Assembly: GCA_039029915.1 (NCBI GenBank)
Contig: JBCCFD010000361.1
Location: 1-8,444 of the forward strand
Direction: 5' to 3'
Length of the DNA stretch: 8,444 bases
Source of the DNA: QQUD01 sp039029915
GTDB taxonomy: Bacteria; Chloroflexota; Anaerolineae; Promineifilales; Promineifilaceae
The notes below the pieces were generated by a model that saw only the letters and a list, made by a program, of their open reading frames with translations, had not been told where the DNA came from and did no database searches. Shown here piece after piece: positions 1 to 6,723 of this stretch (position 1 is the stretch's first letter; each line of letters begins with the position of its first letter). A program made the position numbers and the translations under genes.

Positions 1-225
1 CGCACCTATGTCAACGGCGAACTGCGTCAGGAAGGTAACACCAAGCACCTGCGTCACAGTGTGGCTCAGCTGATCGCTTACATCACTGAATTTAAAACGA
101 TGCAGCGCGGCGACATCATTTTTACAGGCACCCCTAAAGGCATCTCTCATGTTTATCCGGGCGACGTTATGCGCGTGGAAATCGATGAGATTGGGGCGTT
201 GGAAAATGAGATTATTGCGGGGTAG
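1..225 (+). CDS. hpaG: Fumarylacetoacetate hydrolase family protein, C-terminal part (HpaG-like)
   Basis: Frame 1 is open from the window edge to TAG at 223-225, giving the last 74 residues; the start lies outside the window. The conserved FAH-fold C-terminus is clear: a GD-I-FTGTPKGIS segment (about residues 39-50 of the fragment) and then YPGDVMRVEID and a closing G-x-L-x-N-x-I. FAH-family enzymes bind a divalent metal and cleave or isomerise dicarbonyl acids. The TGTPKG-S-V-PGD wording is close to HpaG, the bifunctional 5-oxopent-3-ene-1,2,5-tricarboxylate decarboxylase / 2-hydroxyhepta-2,4-diene-1,7-dioate isomerase of homoprotocatechuate degradation. The HpaE-like gene 146 bp downstream supports that reading, since the two enzymes act one after the other. 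The metal-binding and catalytic residues are upstream of the window, so substrate is inferred; another FAH hydratase or isomerase remains possible. Confidence 0.8.
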   Translation, partial: RTYVNGELRQEGNTKHLRHSVAQLIAYITEFKTMQRGDIIFTGTPKGISHVYPGDVMRVEIDEIGALENEIIAG

Positions 226-371
226 CTGTGAGTTTTGGGCTATGAGCTGTGAGCGCTCATATTACCGATTGCAAGGGAGAGGGACGGGGATCGGGGATCG
301 GATAACAATCTCCCAATCTCTCAATCCCGAATGACCAATTACTAATTATCTGTTACCAAAATGGAGGCACT
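226..371. repeat. Intergenic gap with degenerate short tandem repeats
   Basis: The gap between the FAH gene and the dehydrogenase is built of short repeated words. AGCTGTGAG occurs at 224-232 and 245-253, and CGGGGAT is tandem at 285-298. A run of drifting heptamers with the core AAT (AATCTCC, AATCTCT, AATCCCG, AATGACC, AATTACT, AATTATC) covers about 307-350. GGGAGA at 275-280 can pair with TCTCCC at 309-314, but no T-run follows, so it is not a convincing terminator. I see no clear promoter. Similar heptamer arrays are known from filamentous cyanobacteria. The flanking genes may still be co-transcribed. Confidence 0.6.
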
Positions 372-1901
372 ATGGCCGCGAAGGGCACGCTACAGGAAAA
401 TTTAGAAAAAATCAAAGCGTATCGGGCTGATGTTGAAGCGCGAGGCGTGAAAAATATTATCAATGGCAAACACGTAGACGCGATTTCTGGGAAAACATAC
501 GAGAATTTGAGTCCGATTGATAACGGCCGTATTTGTACCGTCCAAGAAGGAGACGCCGCCGATATTGATGCGGCGGCCCAAGCCGCCAAAGCCGCCTTTC
601 CCGCTTGGGCCGCTGTCTCAGCCAAAAAGCGACGTGATTTGCTTTATCGCGTTGCAGACCTCATTGAAGAAAACGCCGAAGAGCTAGCGTTGCTCGAATC
701 ACTCGACACCGGTCAGCCAATTCGCTTCATGGCCAAAGCCGCCATTCGCGGAGCGGCCAACTTCCGCTTCTTTGCCGATCGCTGTGAATCAGCCGAAGAT
801 GGGCAAGCCCTACCAACCAAAGAGCACCTCAACTACACCGTTCGCTATCCAATTGGCCCCGTTGGCGTCATTACCCCGTGGAACACGCCATTCATGCTCA
901 GCACGTGGAAGATTGCACCCGCCTTAGCGGCAGGCTGTACGGTCGTCCACAAACCAGCTGAACTGAGCCCGGTGACCGCCCAGCGATTAACCGAACTCAT
1001 TCATGAAGCAGGTATTCCGGCTGGGGTCATTAATTTAGTGAACGGATTTGGTGAAACGGCTGGGAAAGCATTAACTGAACATCCTGATATTAAAGCAATT
1101 GCTTTTGTTGGTGAAACGACCACCGGTAGCCATATTATGGCCCAAGGCGCCCCAACCTTAAAGCGAGTTCACTTTGAGCTTGGGGGCAAAAACCCCGTCA
1201 TCGTTTTTGCCGATGCCGCTCTTGACCGCGCCCTCGATGCGGCAATCTTCATGAAATACAGTCTGAATGGGGAACGTTGCACCTCAAGCAGTCGACTACT
1301 TGTTGAACGGCCGATTTATGAAGAATTTACGGCCAAGCTCGCTGAGCGGGTCAAAAATATCAAAGTTGGAAATCCACTTGACCCCCAAACAGAGATTGGC
1401 CCATTGATTCACCAAGGTCACTGGGACAAGGTGTCCAACTATGTCACCATTGGGCAAGAAGATGGTGCCACGCTCATGGTAGGTGATGGGCAACAGCCAG
1501 CGGGCCTAGACCAAGGCTGTTACATCAACCCCACCTTTTTTAGAGATGCCACCCCCGATATGCGCATTGCCCAAGAAGAAGTGTTCGGCCCGTTCTTAAC
1601 CGCCTTTGCATTTGACAGTGATGCTGAAGCGTTGGAGATTGCCAACGGAGTGAAATATGGCCTCACCGCCTATATCTGGACCCAAGACGTGACTCGCGCT
1701 CTAAAAATGGCGCACGGTGTTGAAGCCGGCATGGTGTGGGTAAACTCTCAAAATGTCCGGCACTTACCCACCCCGTTTGGCGGTGTAAAGAGTAGCGGCA
1801 TTGGCCGTGATGGGGGAGATTACAGCTTTGACTTCTACATGGAGACCAAATTGATTTCGGTCGCCTTTGGTGAGCATGCGATTTCAAGATTGGGGGCATA
1901 A
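372..1901 (+). CDS. hpaE: 5-carboxymethyl-2-hydroxymuconate semialdehyde dehydrogenase (HpaE-like)
   Basis: This 509-residue, complete NAD(P)-dependent aldehyde dehydrogenase is presumably cytosolic. The catalytic set is visible: Asn171 in TPWN, the cofactor-binding Lys194 in HKPAE, general base Glu269 in FELGG, nucleophile Cys303 in GERCTSSS, and Glu403 in EEVFGP. Among aldehyde dehydrogenases the C-terminal wording (VNSQNVRHLPTPFGGVKSSG, then GRDGGDYSF-F) and INGERC match HpaE/HpcC closely. That enzyme oxidises 5-carboxymethyl-2-hydroxymuconate semialdehyde to the dicarboxylate in homoprotocatechuate meta-cleavage. The N-terminus carries about 25 extra residues before the usual IINGK start of the fold. 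The ATG at 372 has GGAGG at 363-367 only 4 nt upstream, a tight but usable spacing, and no better in-frame start is near. The HpaG-like gene upstream supports the assignment, and a terminator follows at 1979. A broader-specificity hydroxymuconic semialdehyde dehydrogenase is the main alternative. Confidence 0.88.
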   Translation: MAAKGTLQENLEKIKAYRADVEARGVKNIINGKHVDAISGKTYENLSPIDNGRICTVQEGDAADIDAAAQAAKAAFPAWAAVSAKKRRDLLYRVADLIEENAEELALLESLDTGQPIRFMAKAAIRGAANFRFFADRCESAEDGQALPTKEHLNYTVRYPIGPVGVITPWNTPFMLSTWKIAPALAAGCTVVHKPAELSPVTAQRLTELIHEAGIPAGVINLVNGFGETAGKALTEHPDIKAIAFVGETTTGSHIMAQGAPTLKRVHFELGGKNPVIVFADAALDRALDAAIFMKYSLNGERCTSSSRLLVERPIYEEFTAKLAERVKNIKVGNPLDPQTEIGPLIHQGHWDKVSNYVTIGQEDGATLMVGDGQQPAGLDQGCYINPTFFRDATPDMRIAQEEVFGPFLTAFAFDSDAEALEIANGVKYGLTAYIWTQDVTRALKMAHGVEAGMVWVNSQNVRHLPTPFGGVKSSGIGRDGGDYSFDFYMETKLISVAFGEHAISRLGA

Positions 1902-1928
1902 CGACGTTACTGATTTCACATTCGTAAG

Positions 1929-1957
1929 TTGACATGATCACTTTTTATGCCACAATA
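1929..1957 (+). promoter_or_regulatory. Candidate sigma70-type promoter between hpaE and the FAD oxidase gene
   Basis: A perfect TTGACA lies at 1929-1934. After a 16-nt spacer comes CACAAT at 1951-1956, preceded by TGC (extended -10 form, TGn). Transcription would start near 1963, only about 16 nt before the terminator stem at 1979. Any transcript would therefore meet the terminator before reaching the oxidase gene at 2060. The -10 box matches only 4 of 6 consensus positions, so confidence is moderate. Confidence 0.4.
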
Positions 1958-1978
1958 GAATTAGGTTTTTGATTATTT

Positions 1979-2018
1979 AAAACCAGCACCCCATTTCCCC
2001 AGTGCTGGTTTTTCTTTT
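1979..2018 (+). terminator. Rho-independent terminator
   Basis: An 11-bp perfect stem pairs 1979-1989 (AAAACCAGCAC) with 2002-2012 (GTGCTGGTTTT), around a 12-nt loop, and runs into a T-rich tail TTTTTCTTTTG. It sits 77 bp after the hpaE stop and is the clearest terminator in the window. It probably ends the hpa transcript. Because a candidate promoter lies just upstream, it could also act as a leader terminator for the gene at 2060. GGTTTT at 1964-1969 could compete for the foot of the stem, but only weakly. Confidence 0.88.
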
Positions 2019-2059
2019 GTCAAAAAACCCTATCAGAATAAGGCAGGAAAATATGTAGC

Positions 2060-3436
2060 ATGCAATCAAGAATCTTAAAACAATTGCGATCCATTTTAGG
2101 CATTGCAAGAGTCTCAGTTTCGGGAGCTGACAGACAGTTACACGCACAAGATCAATCAGATTATGACCAAGTCTTACCGGATGTGGTTGTTTGGCCACAA
2201 ACCACCCAAGAGGTGAGCGAGATCGTTCAGCTTGCCAATCGGTACAAGGTTCCCGTTACGGCATGGGGCGCAGGCACAAGCTTAGAAGGAAATTCGATTC
2301 CAGTTCAAAAGGGGATTGTGATTGATTTTTCTCACATGGCCCAAATTATTGATCTGCATGAACGTGATTTACAGGTCACCGTTCAAGCCGGTGTGATGTA
2401 CAAAGATATGAATGCTATCTTAGCGGAGCACGGCCTCTTTTTTGCACCTGATCCAGGTGCTAATGCCAGTATCGGGGGCATGATTGCCACGAACGCGGCT
2501 GGGCCTCACACCATCAAGTATGGCTCAACGAATGAGAACGTGCTGGCGCTTGAAGTTGTTCTGGCCAATGGGGAAATTATTCAAACGGGGTCACGTTCAA
2601 TCAAACAGGCAGCAGGCTATAACTTAACCCAGCTTTTTGCAGGGTCAGAGGGCACGCTGGGATTAGTAACCCAAGCAACGCTGAAATTGGAGCCCATTCC
2701 CAAGCGCAAAGTAACGGCAACGGCCGTATTCAACAACATCATAGAAATAGCAACGGCCGTGTCTGAAATCATCGGCAACGGCATGCAGCCCGCCGCCCTT
2801 GAGCTGCTTGATGAAAACACAGCCCAAACCTTGTTTACAGAAGCTGATCTGGATATTCCATTAGGTTCCTCACTGCTCATTGAGTTTAGCGGCAACACCG
2901 CCGCGTGGATGGAGAAACAGATGGAAGTGGCCCAAATCATTTGTGAAGATCACGGCTGCATCCAATTTAACGACGCCCACTCAGAGGAAGAGAGCCAACG
3001 GCTGTGGCGGGCGCGTAAACAAATTCGCCGCTTCAACGTCCGCAAGCACCCCTCCCATAAATGGCTCATTACGGATGTGTCAGTCCCCATCTCACAGTTC
3101 CCGAAAATGGTGCAATTTACGGCCGATTCTGTGTCAAAGCTCAACATTAATTGTAATATTCTGGGGCACGCTGGAGATGGTAATTTGCTAATCGGTGTTC
3201 ACTATAAGCCAAATGATAAAAAGTGCGCCGAAAGTGCAAACCGCTTTAAACAGATGCAAGTGTCAAAAGCAATTGGCTTAGGCGGCACCTGCGCGGGTGA
3301 GCACGGCGTTGGCATTGGTAAACGGCAATATATGGTTCAAGAGCACGGCTATCCAGCCATTACCCTCATGAAACAGCTCAAAGAAACCCTGGACCCTAAT
3401 AACATTTTAAATCCAGGCAAGATTTTTTTAAACTAA
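2060..3436 (+). CDS. FAD-linked oxidase, GlcD / D-lactate dehydrogenase (cytochrome) type
   Basis: This 458-residue protein has the two-part layout of the vanillyl-alcohol-oxidase superfamily. An FAD-binding PCMH domain spans about residues 36-213, with WGAGTSLEGN at 69-78, SIGGMIATNAAG at 137-148 and the AGYNLTQLF-GSEGTLG stretch at 185-201. A FAD-oxidase C-terminal domain follows, with GHAGDGN at 369-375, GEHGVGIGK at 413-421 and the closing LDPNNILNPGKIF. Such enzymes oxidise D-2-hydroxy acids (D-lactate, glycolate, D-2-hydroxyglutarate) and pass electrons to the respiratory chain or a partner protein. No GlcE/GlcF partner follows, which favours a stand-alone D-lactate-dehydrogenase type. 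The substrate cannot be read from sequence. Oddly, the second His of the usual H-x6-H pair is Leu377, although His381 lies close by. The ATG at 2060 has AGGA at 2045-2048, 11 nt upstream. An earlier ATG at 2053 meets TAG at once. Confidence 0.85.
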   Translation: MQSRILKQLRSILGIARVSVSGADRQLHAQDQSDYDQVLPDVVVWPQTTQEVSEIVQLANRYKVPVTAWGAGTSLEGNSIPVQKGIVIDFSHMAQIIDLHERDLQVTVQAGVMYKDMNAILAEHGLFFAPDPGANASIGGMIATNAAGPHTIKYGSTNENVLALEVVLANGEIIQTGSRSIKQAAGYNLTQLFAGSEGTLGLVTQATLKLEPIPKRKVTATAVFNNIIEIATAVSEIIGNGMQPAALELLDENTAQTLFTEADLDIPLGSSLLIEFSGNTAAWMEKQMEVAQIICEDHGCIQFNDAHSEEESQRLWRARKQIRRFNVRKHPSHKWLITDVSVPISQFPKMVQFTADSVSKLNINCNILGHAGDGNLLIGVHYKPNDKKCAESANRFKQMQVSKAIGLGGTCAGEHGVGIGKRQYMVQEHGYPAITLMKQLKETLDPNNILNPGKIFLN

Positions 3437-3620
3437 CCTTTTGGCAACAAATTACTAAGTGTTCCGAAGTTTCTAATTTGAAAACCACGTTAGATCAAAG
3501 CTTTAGAACCTTGAGGAAACGAAGTTTATAGCCGTCTTTTTATTCAAAACAGGCACTTCGTTTCACTTAATCCTACAATAACTTAATTCAACAAACTTTG
3601 TCATTCAAAAGTAGAGCGCA
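3437..3620. promoter_or_regulatory. Gap with a 10-bp inverted repeat and a candidate -10 box upstream of the monooxygenase
   Basis: GAAACGAAGT at 3516-3525 is matched by its exact reverse complement ACTTCGTTTC at 3555-3564, 29 nt apart. A third partial copy of the word, CCGAAGTTTC, is near 3462. TACAAT at 3574-3579 (5 of 6 to the -10 consensus) lies 10 nt past the right arm, with no good -35 box. This fits a regulator-bound promoter for the monooxygenase gene, or a transcribed hairpin. No T-run follows, so it is not an ordinary terminator. No gene is seen in this gap. Confidence 0.35.
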
Positions 3621-5108
3621 GTGAAAAAAGAACATTCAGAATCACATCACGTTCAATTTGCCATCATTGGTGCGGGTTTTGGTGGCTTAGGCATGGGCAT
3701 TCGCCTCAGGCTGGCGGGTCGTCAAGATTTCATTATTTTTGAACGAGCCAGCGAAATTGGAGGCACGTGGCGCGACAATACCTACCCCGGCTGTGCCTGT
3801 GATATTCCCTCCATCGTCTACTCCTTTTCCTTTGACCAAAATCCAGAATGGTCTCGACTATTTCCCACCCAACCTGAAATCTTAGCGTATTTAAAACAGT
3901 GCGTGAAGCGGTTCCAAATTGAGAAACAGATTCAATTTAACACCGATATTCAAACGCTTAAATTTGATGAAGATGAGGGAGTTTGGCATTTAAAATCAAG
4001 AGATGGACGGGAATGGACAGCACAATTTGTGGTCTCGGCAATGGGACCGCTTAATCGCCCACACATTCCCAATATCACCGGCCTAGACCAGTTTGAGGGG
4101 ACCCAATTTCACTCTTCAAACTGGAATCACGACCATGATTTAACAGGCAAACGAGTGGCGGTTATTGGGACAGGAGCGAGTGCGATTCAATTTGTCCCCC
4201 AAATCGCGCCGCAGGTTCAACAGCTCTCTCTTTTCCAGCGCACGCCGCCGTGGATTGTGCCGCGTGACGATGCGCCAGTCTCTGAAAATCGAAAGCGATG
4301 GCTTAAAAATTTGCCATTTTTACAATCGCTGCTGCGCGGCCGTCGCTACTGGGTATTAGAAGCGGCCGTTTTGAATTTTCTGGGGAATAAAACGGTGGCT
4401 AATTATGCAACAAGCGAGGCCCTCAAGCATATCAACAATTCAATTTCTGATCCCGAGCTACGCAGGGCGGTGACGCCTGATTATAAGTTCGGCTGTAAAC
4501 GCGCCCTGGTATCAGATGATTATTATCCAGCCCTAGAGCGAGAAAATGTTGATTTAATCACGTCAGGCATTCAAGAGATCAGGGCCAACTCGATTATTGA
4601 TCAGGCAGGTGTTGAACGACCCATCGATACAATCATCTTGGGCACAGGTTTTGTGGCCTCAGAATTTTTAGTAGATATGAAGATCAACGGCCGTAAATCA
4701 CAAAACGGACAGCCGCGCGAACTGTTAACCGAATGGAAAGATACCGGGCCGGAAGCCTACTTTGGCATCTCTACCTCTGGTTATCCCAACCTCTTCTTTC
4801 TGCTTGGCCCAAACACAGGCTTGGGGCACAACTCCGTCATTTTGATGATGGAATCCCAATACAACTACATCATGGACTATGTGCGGTATTTAGAAAAAGA
4901 AAACAAATCATTTTTGGATATCGACCCTACGGTGCAAGCAGAGCACAATGCCGAGATTCAAGAAAAGCTCAAAAGCACCGTCTGGCAAACTGGTGGATGT
5001 ACCAGTTGGTATCAATTGGGAAATGGGAAAAACACAACCCTATGGCCTGGATCAACAATAGGCTATCGTCGAATCACGCGCAAGGTGCATAAAGAAGCTT
5101 ATTTGTAA
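3621..5108 (+). CDS. Type I Baeyer-Villiger monooxygenase (FAD/NADPH)
   Basis: This 495-residue flavoprotein has two Rossmann motifs, GAGFGG at 17-22 for FAD and GTGASA at 183-188 for NADPH. Both Baeyer-Villiger fingerprints are present. The first is GG-x-W-x4-YPG-x3-D at 47-61. The second is the linker motif F158-x-G160-x3-H164-x3-W168, which ends in Asn169 where Pro or Asp is usual. These enzymes use NADPH and O2 to insert oxygen next to a ketone, making an ester or lactone. GTG at 3621 is the only plausible start: TAG is in frame at 3612, and the first in-frame ATG would delete the FAD motif. No strong ribosome site is visible. An esterase-type gene follows after 111 bp, the usual partner for the ester product, as in the HapE/HapD pair of 4-hydroxyacetophenone degradation. 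Substrate is unknown; aryl or cyclic ketones are both possible. A flavin monooxygenase attacking N or S atoms is less likely given the two fingerprints. Confidence 0.85.
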   Translation: MKKEHSESHHVQFAIIGAGFGGLGMGIRLRLAGRQDFIIFERASEIGGTWRDNTYPGCACDIPSIVYSFSFDQNPEWSRLFPTQPEILAYLKQCVKRFQIEKQIQFNTDIQTLKFDEDEGVWHLKSRDGREWTAQFVVSAMGPLNRPHIPNITGLDQFEGTQFHSSNWNHDHDLTGKRVAVIGTGASAIQFVPQIAPQVQQLSLFQRTPPWIVPRDDAPVSENRKRWLKNLPFLQSLLRGRRYWVLEAAVLNFLGNKTVANYATSEALKHINNSISDPELRRAVTPDYKFGCKRALVSDDYYPALERENVDLITSGIQEIRANSIIDQAGVERPIDTIILGTGFVASEFLVDMKINGRKSQNGQPRELLTEWKDTGPEAYFGISTSGYPNLFFLLGPNTGLGHNSVILMMESQYNYIMDYVRYLEKENKSFLDIDPTVQAEHNAEIQEKLKSTVWQTGGCTSWYQLGNGKNTTLWPGSTIGYRRITRKVHKEAYL

Positions 5109-5219
5109 AAATGGGTTAGAGAATAGAGAAGAAAGGGTAAAAAAGGTAATTTGCAATTGGAGTAGGTGGAAGCGTCTGGCAACCTACCACTTACCCCCTA
5201 AAACGGTCATGAGGCATAA

Positions 5220-6191
5220 ATGAATTTAGAGTGGAAAATGCGGATTTTTCATCAACTGATGAAGCTAACGGGACAGGGTCAATTTCACAAATCAACGCCG
5301 GAAGCGCTGCGGGCGCAGGAAAAGATAGGTCAAGGCTGGATTGCTGATATGATTTTTGGCAAGGTGATCCCTCTGCCCAAGGTAGAGGATATGGCGATCA
5401 ACGGCCGTTCCGCCCCCATACCGATTCGCGTTTATCGACCAACCCTTGCTGAGAAACGGCCGTTGCTGATTTACTTCCACGGTGGCGGCTGGGTGATTGG
5501 CAACCTCAACTCTCATGACCGCGTTTGTCGCAACATGGCCCATCACACTGGGCGGGTCGTTGTGGCGGTTGATTATCGTCTTGCTCCAGAAAATAAGTAC
5601 CCCGCCGCTGTCGAAGACGCCTGGGATGCGCTTCACTGGGCAGCAGAAAATGGGGCTTCGATAGGGGCTGACACCACGGATATTGCTGTTGCTGGAGATA
5701 GCGCGGGAGGCAATTTATCGGCCGTGCTCTGTCAAAAGGCACGCGACAGCCAAACTGCGCCTCGAATTTCCAAGCAGGTGCTTATCTACCCCGCTGTGGA
5801 TCTCACAAAAACGTATCCCTCAACGTACAAATTTGCTGAAGCCCCCATCTTAAACAAAAAAGCAATGGACTGGTTTGGTGAACAATATGTCACGCAGGAC
5901 GAAGACCGGTTTGAACCAGATTGCTCGCCGCTCTTGGGCCGCTTAGAAAACCTGCCTCCCGCCATGATTGTGACGGCCGAATTTGATCCGCTGCTCGATC
6001 AAGGCATTGCCTATGCGAAGGCACTTGAGTCAGTCAATAACGTCGTGAACTATAAAGCGTATGCGCGACAGGTGCATGGCTTTTTCAACATCGCCCAATT
6101 TTCTAGCAAATCAACTGAAGCCTATCAAGATATTGCTTCATTTTTGCAGGAAAAAATTAGCGAAAGCCCCCCAATTGAGGCGGTTTTGTAA
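5220..6191 (+). CDS. Alpha/beta hydrolase, hormone-sensitive-lipase (family IV) esterase
   Basis: This complete 323-residue carboxylesterase has the family IV hallmarks: an oxyanion-hole HGGG at 87-90, nucleophile Ser161 in GDSAGG, the acid Asp256 in EFDPLLDQG, and His286 in QVHGFF. The DYRLAPE segment at 118-124 is also typical. An N-terminal cap region of roughly 40 residues precedes the core, and no signal peptide is seen, so it probably acts in the cytosol. The ATG at 5220 has GAGG at 5211-5214 with 5-nt spacing. The 111-bp gap upstream holds only a small 6-bp hairpin (GTAGGT 5162-5167 with ACCTAC 5182-5187) and no terminator, so co-transcription with the monooxygenase is likely. In that setting its job is probably to hydrolyse the ester formed by Baeyer-Villiger oxidation; this is inference from context. 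The specific ester is unknown. Confidence 0.88.
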   Translation: MNLEWKMRIFHQLMKLTGQGQFHKSTPEALRAQEKIGQGWIADMIFGKVIPLPKVEDMAINGRSAPIPIRVYRPTLAEKRPLLIYFHGGGWVIGNLNSHDRVCRNMAHHTGRVVVAVDYRLAPENKYPAAVEDAWDALHWAAENGASIGADTTDIAVAGDSAGGNLSAVLCQKARDSQTAPRISKQVLIYPAVDLTKTYPSTYKFAEAPILNKKAMDWFGEQYVTQDEDRFEPDCSPLLGRLENLPPAMIVTAEFDPLLDQGIAYAKALESVNNVVNYKAYARQVHGFFNIAQFSSKSTEAYQDIASFLQEKISESPPIEAVL

Positions 6192-6226
6192 TTTTCAGGA
6201 ATTTTTTCTTGCTGATCTTCTTTAAA

Positions 6227-6384
6227 ACGGCCGTTTCTAACAACCAACGCTTAACGGTCAATAGTCAACGCTCAACGAACCCGATAAAACTGAACGCGGA
6301 GACCCAAAGAGCACAGAGAAATAAAAACACCACACCCTTTGCGCCACCGCGTCTTTGTGTCTAATTCAATTTGCCATACTTAGA
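6227..6384. repeat. Long dispersed repeat, copy A (158 bp)
   Basis: The segment starts with ACGGCCGT, continues through a run of degenerate CAAC-based words (about 6239-6275), and then matches 8303-8419 from 6268 to 6384 with only four mismatches in 117 positions. Inside it, an arm at about 6293-6318 and an arm at 6336-6360 form an imperfect inverted repeat made of GCGGAGAC-type and GCGTCTTTG-type words, so it could fold as a hairpin. No transposase is present, so it would be a non-autonomous or passive repeat. It lies 35 bp after the esterase stop. Confidence 0.85.
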
Positions 6385-6454
6385 CAGCTGTACCGCGTCA
6401 CACGCTAATCATCATCTTTATTCAACGGAAAGCTCACCTAGCTATTTCCCACTA

Positions 6455-6498
6455 TTACACTTGGCGTAGAAGATTTATTGGAGAAAGTTCTAAAATAA
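6455..6498 (+). pseudogene. Relic of the 3' end of a nucleotidyltransferase gene
   Basis: Positions 6455-6506 align without gaps to 8219-8270, the end of the intact nucleotidyltransferase gene plus the adjoining palindrome, with 47 of 52 identical. Read in the matching frame it gives TLGVEDLLEKVLK and TAA; the intact gene gives TLGVEDLLEQVIK and TAA. The differences are synonymous or conservative, as expected if this copy diverged while still coding. Upstream the match fades after about 25 more bases and meets an in-frame TAG at 6439, so the rest of the gene is lost or scrambled. This marks a third copy of the module. Confidence 0.75.
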
Positions 6499-6596
6499 AC
6501 GGCCGTTCATAATAAACAATTGTCAATACATAACACTAAATATTTTTATACATCAGAATGCACACTTCCAACATCACTCACAATTGCGCTTGCAAG

Positions 6597-6651
6597 TGGT
6601 ATAATTGATCCTATGCTAATTAATAAAGAACAAAAAGCCTTTCAAAATTAG
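6597..6651 (+). promoter_or_regulatory. Extended -10 promoter box followed by a 12-codon ORF
   Basis: TGGTATAAT at 6597-6605 is a perfect extended -10 element (TGn-TATAAT), with no good -35 box, which such promoters can do without. Seven bases later ATG (6613) opens MLINKEQKAFQN and TAG (6649-6651). The start resembles MINKERNK of the small gene at 6724, so this may be a duplicated and broken 5' end of that gene. The same promoter probably drives the module at 6724, since no terminator lies between. A leader peptide is a less likely reading. Confidence 0.5.
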
Positions 6652-6723
6652 GTAGCATCGATAAAGTTTTTGTTCTCCTACTAAGTAAAACACATTAAAT
6701 GCTGTGCTTCGCCTGTAGATGTC

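Larger units (their letters stand above)
6192..6723. other. 532-bp gap: repeat copy A, gene relic, extended -10 box
   Basis: No full gene is present between the esterase and the first small gene. In order, the stretch holds a T-rich tail after the esterase without a clear hairpin, the palindrome ACGGCCGT at 6227, the long repeat copy A to 6384, and an unexplained segment at 6385-6454. A relic of a nucleotidyltransferase 3' end follows at 6455-6498, with another ACGGCCGT at 6499. The remainder is AT-rich and carries an extended -10 box at 6597-6605 and a 12-codon ORF. The parts are described separately. Confidence 0.7.

Noticed and set aside
149..334. 61-codon ORF on the + strand over the end of the FAH gene and the gap
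   Set aside because: It lies in another frame of the FAH gene and then reads through simple repeats; no domain or start signal.
353..625. 90-codon ORF on the - strand
   Set aside because: It is antisense to the start of the aldehyde dehydrogenase, and its Ala-rich content mirrors that gene.
1977..2198. 73-codon ORF on the - strand over the terminator
   Set aside because: It is antisense to the oxidase start and runs through the terminator stem; no family resemblance.
2617..2940. 107-codon ORF on the - strand
   Set aside because: It is fully antisense to the FAD oxidase, whose motifs are well conserved.
4733..5092. 119-codon ORF on the + strand inside the monooxygenase gene
   Set aside because: It is an alternative frame of a gene with complete family features; no recognisable motif.
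5162..5187. Terminator between monooxygenase and esterase
   Set aside because: The stem is only 6 bp with a 14-nt loop and no T-run, so it does not separate the two genes.
5292..5742. Two - strand ORFs inside the esterase gene
   Set aside because: Both are antisense shadows of the conserved HGGG and GDSAGG region.
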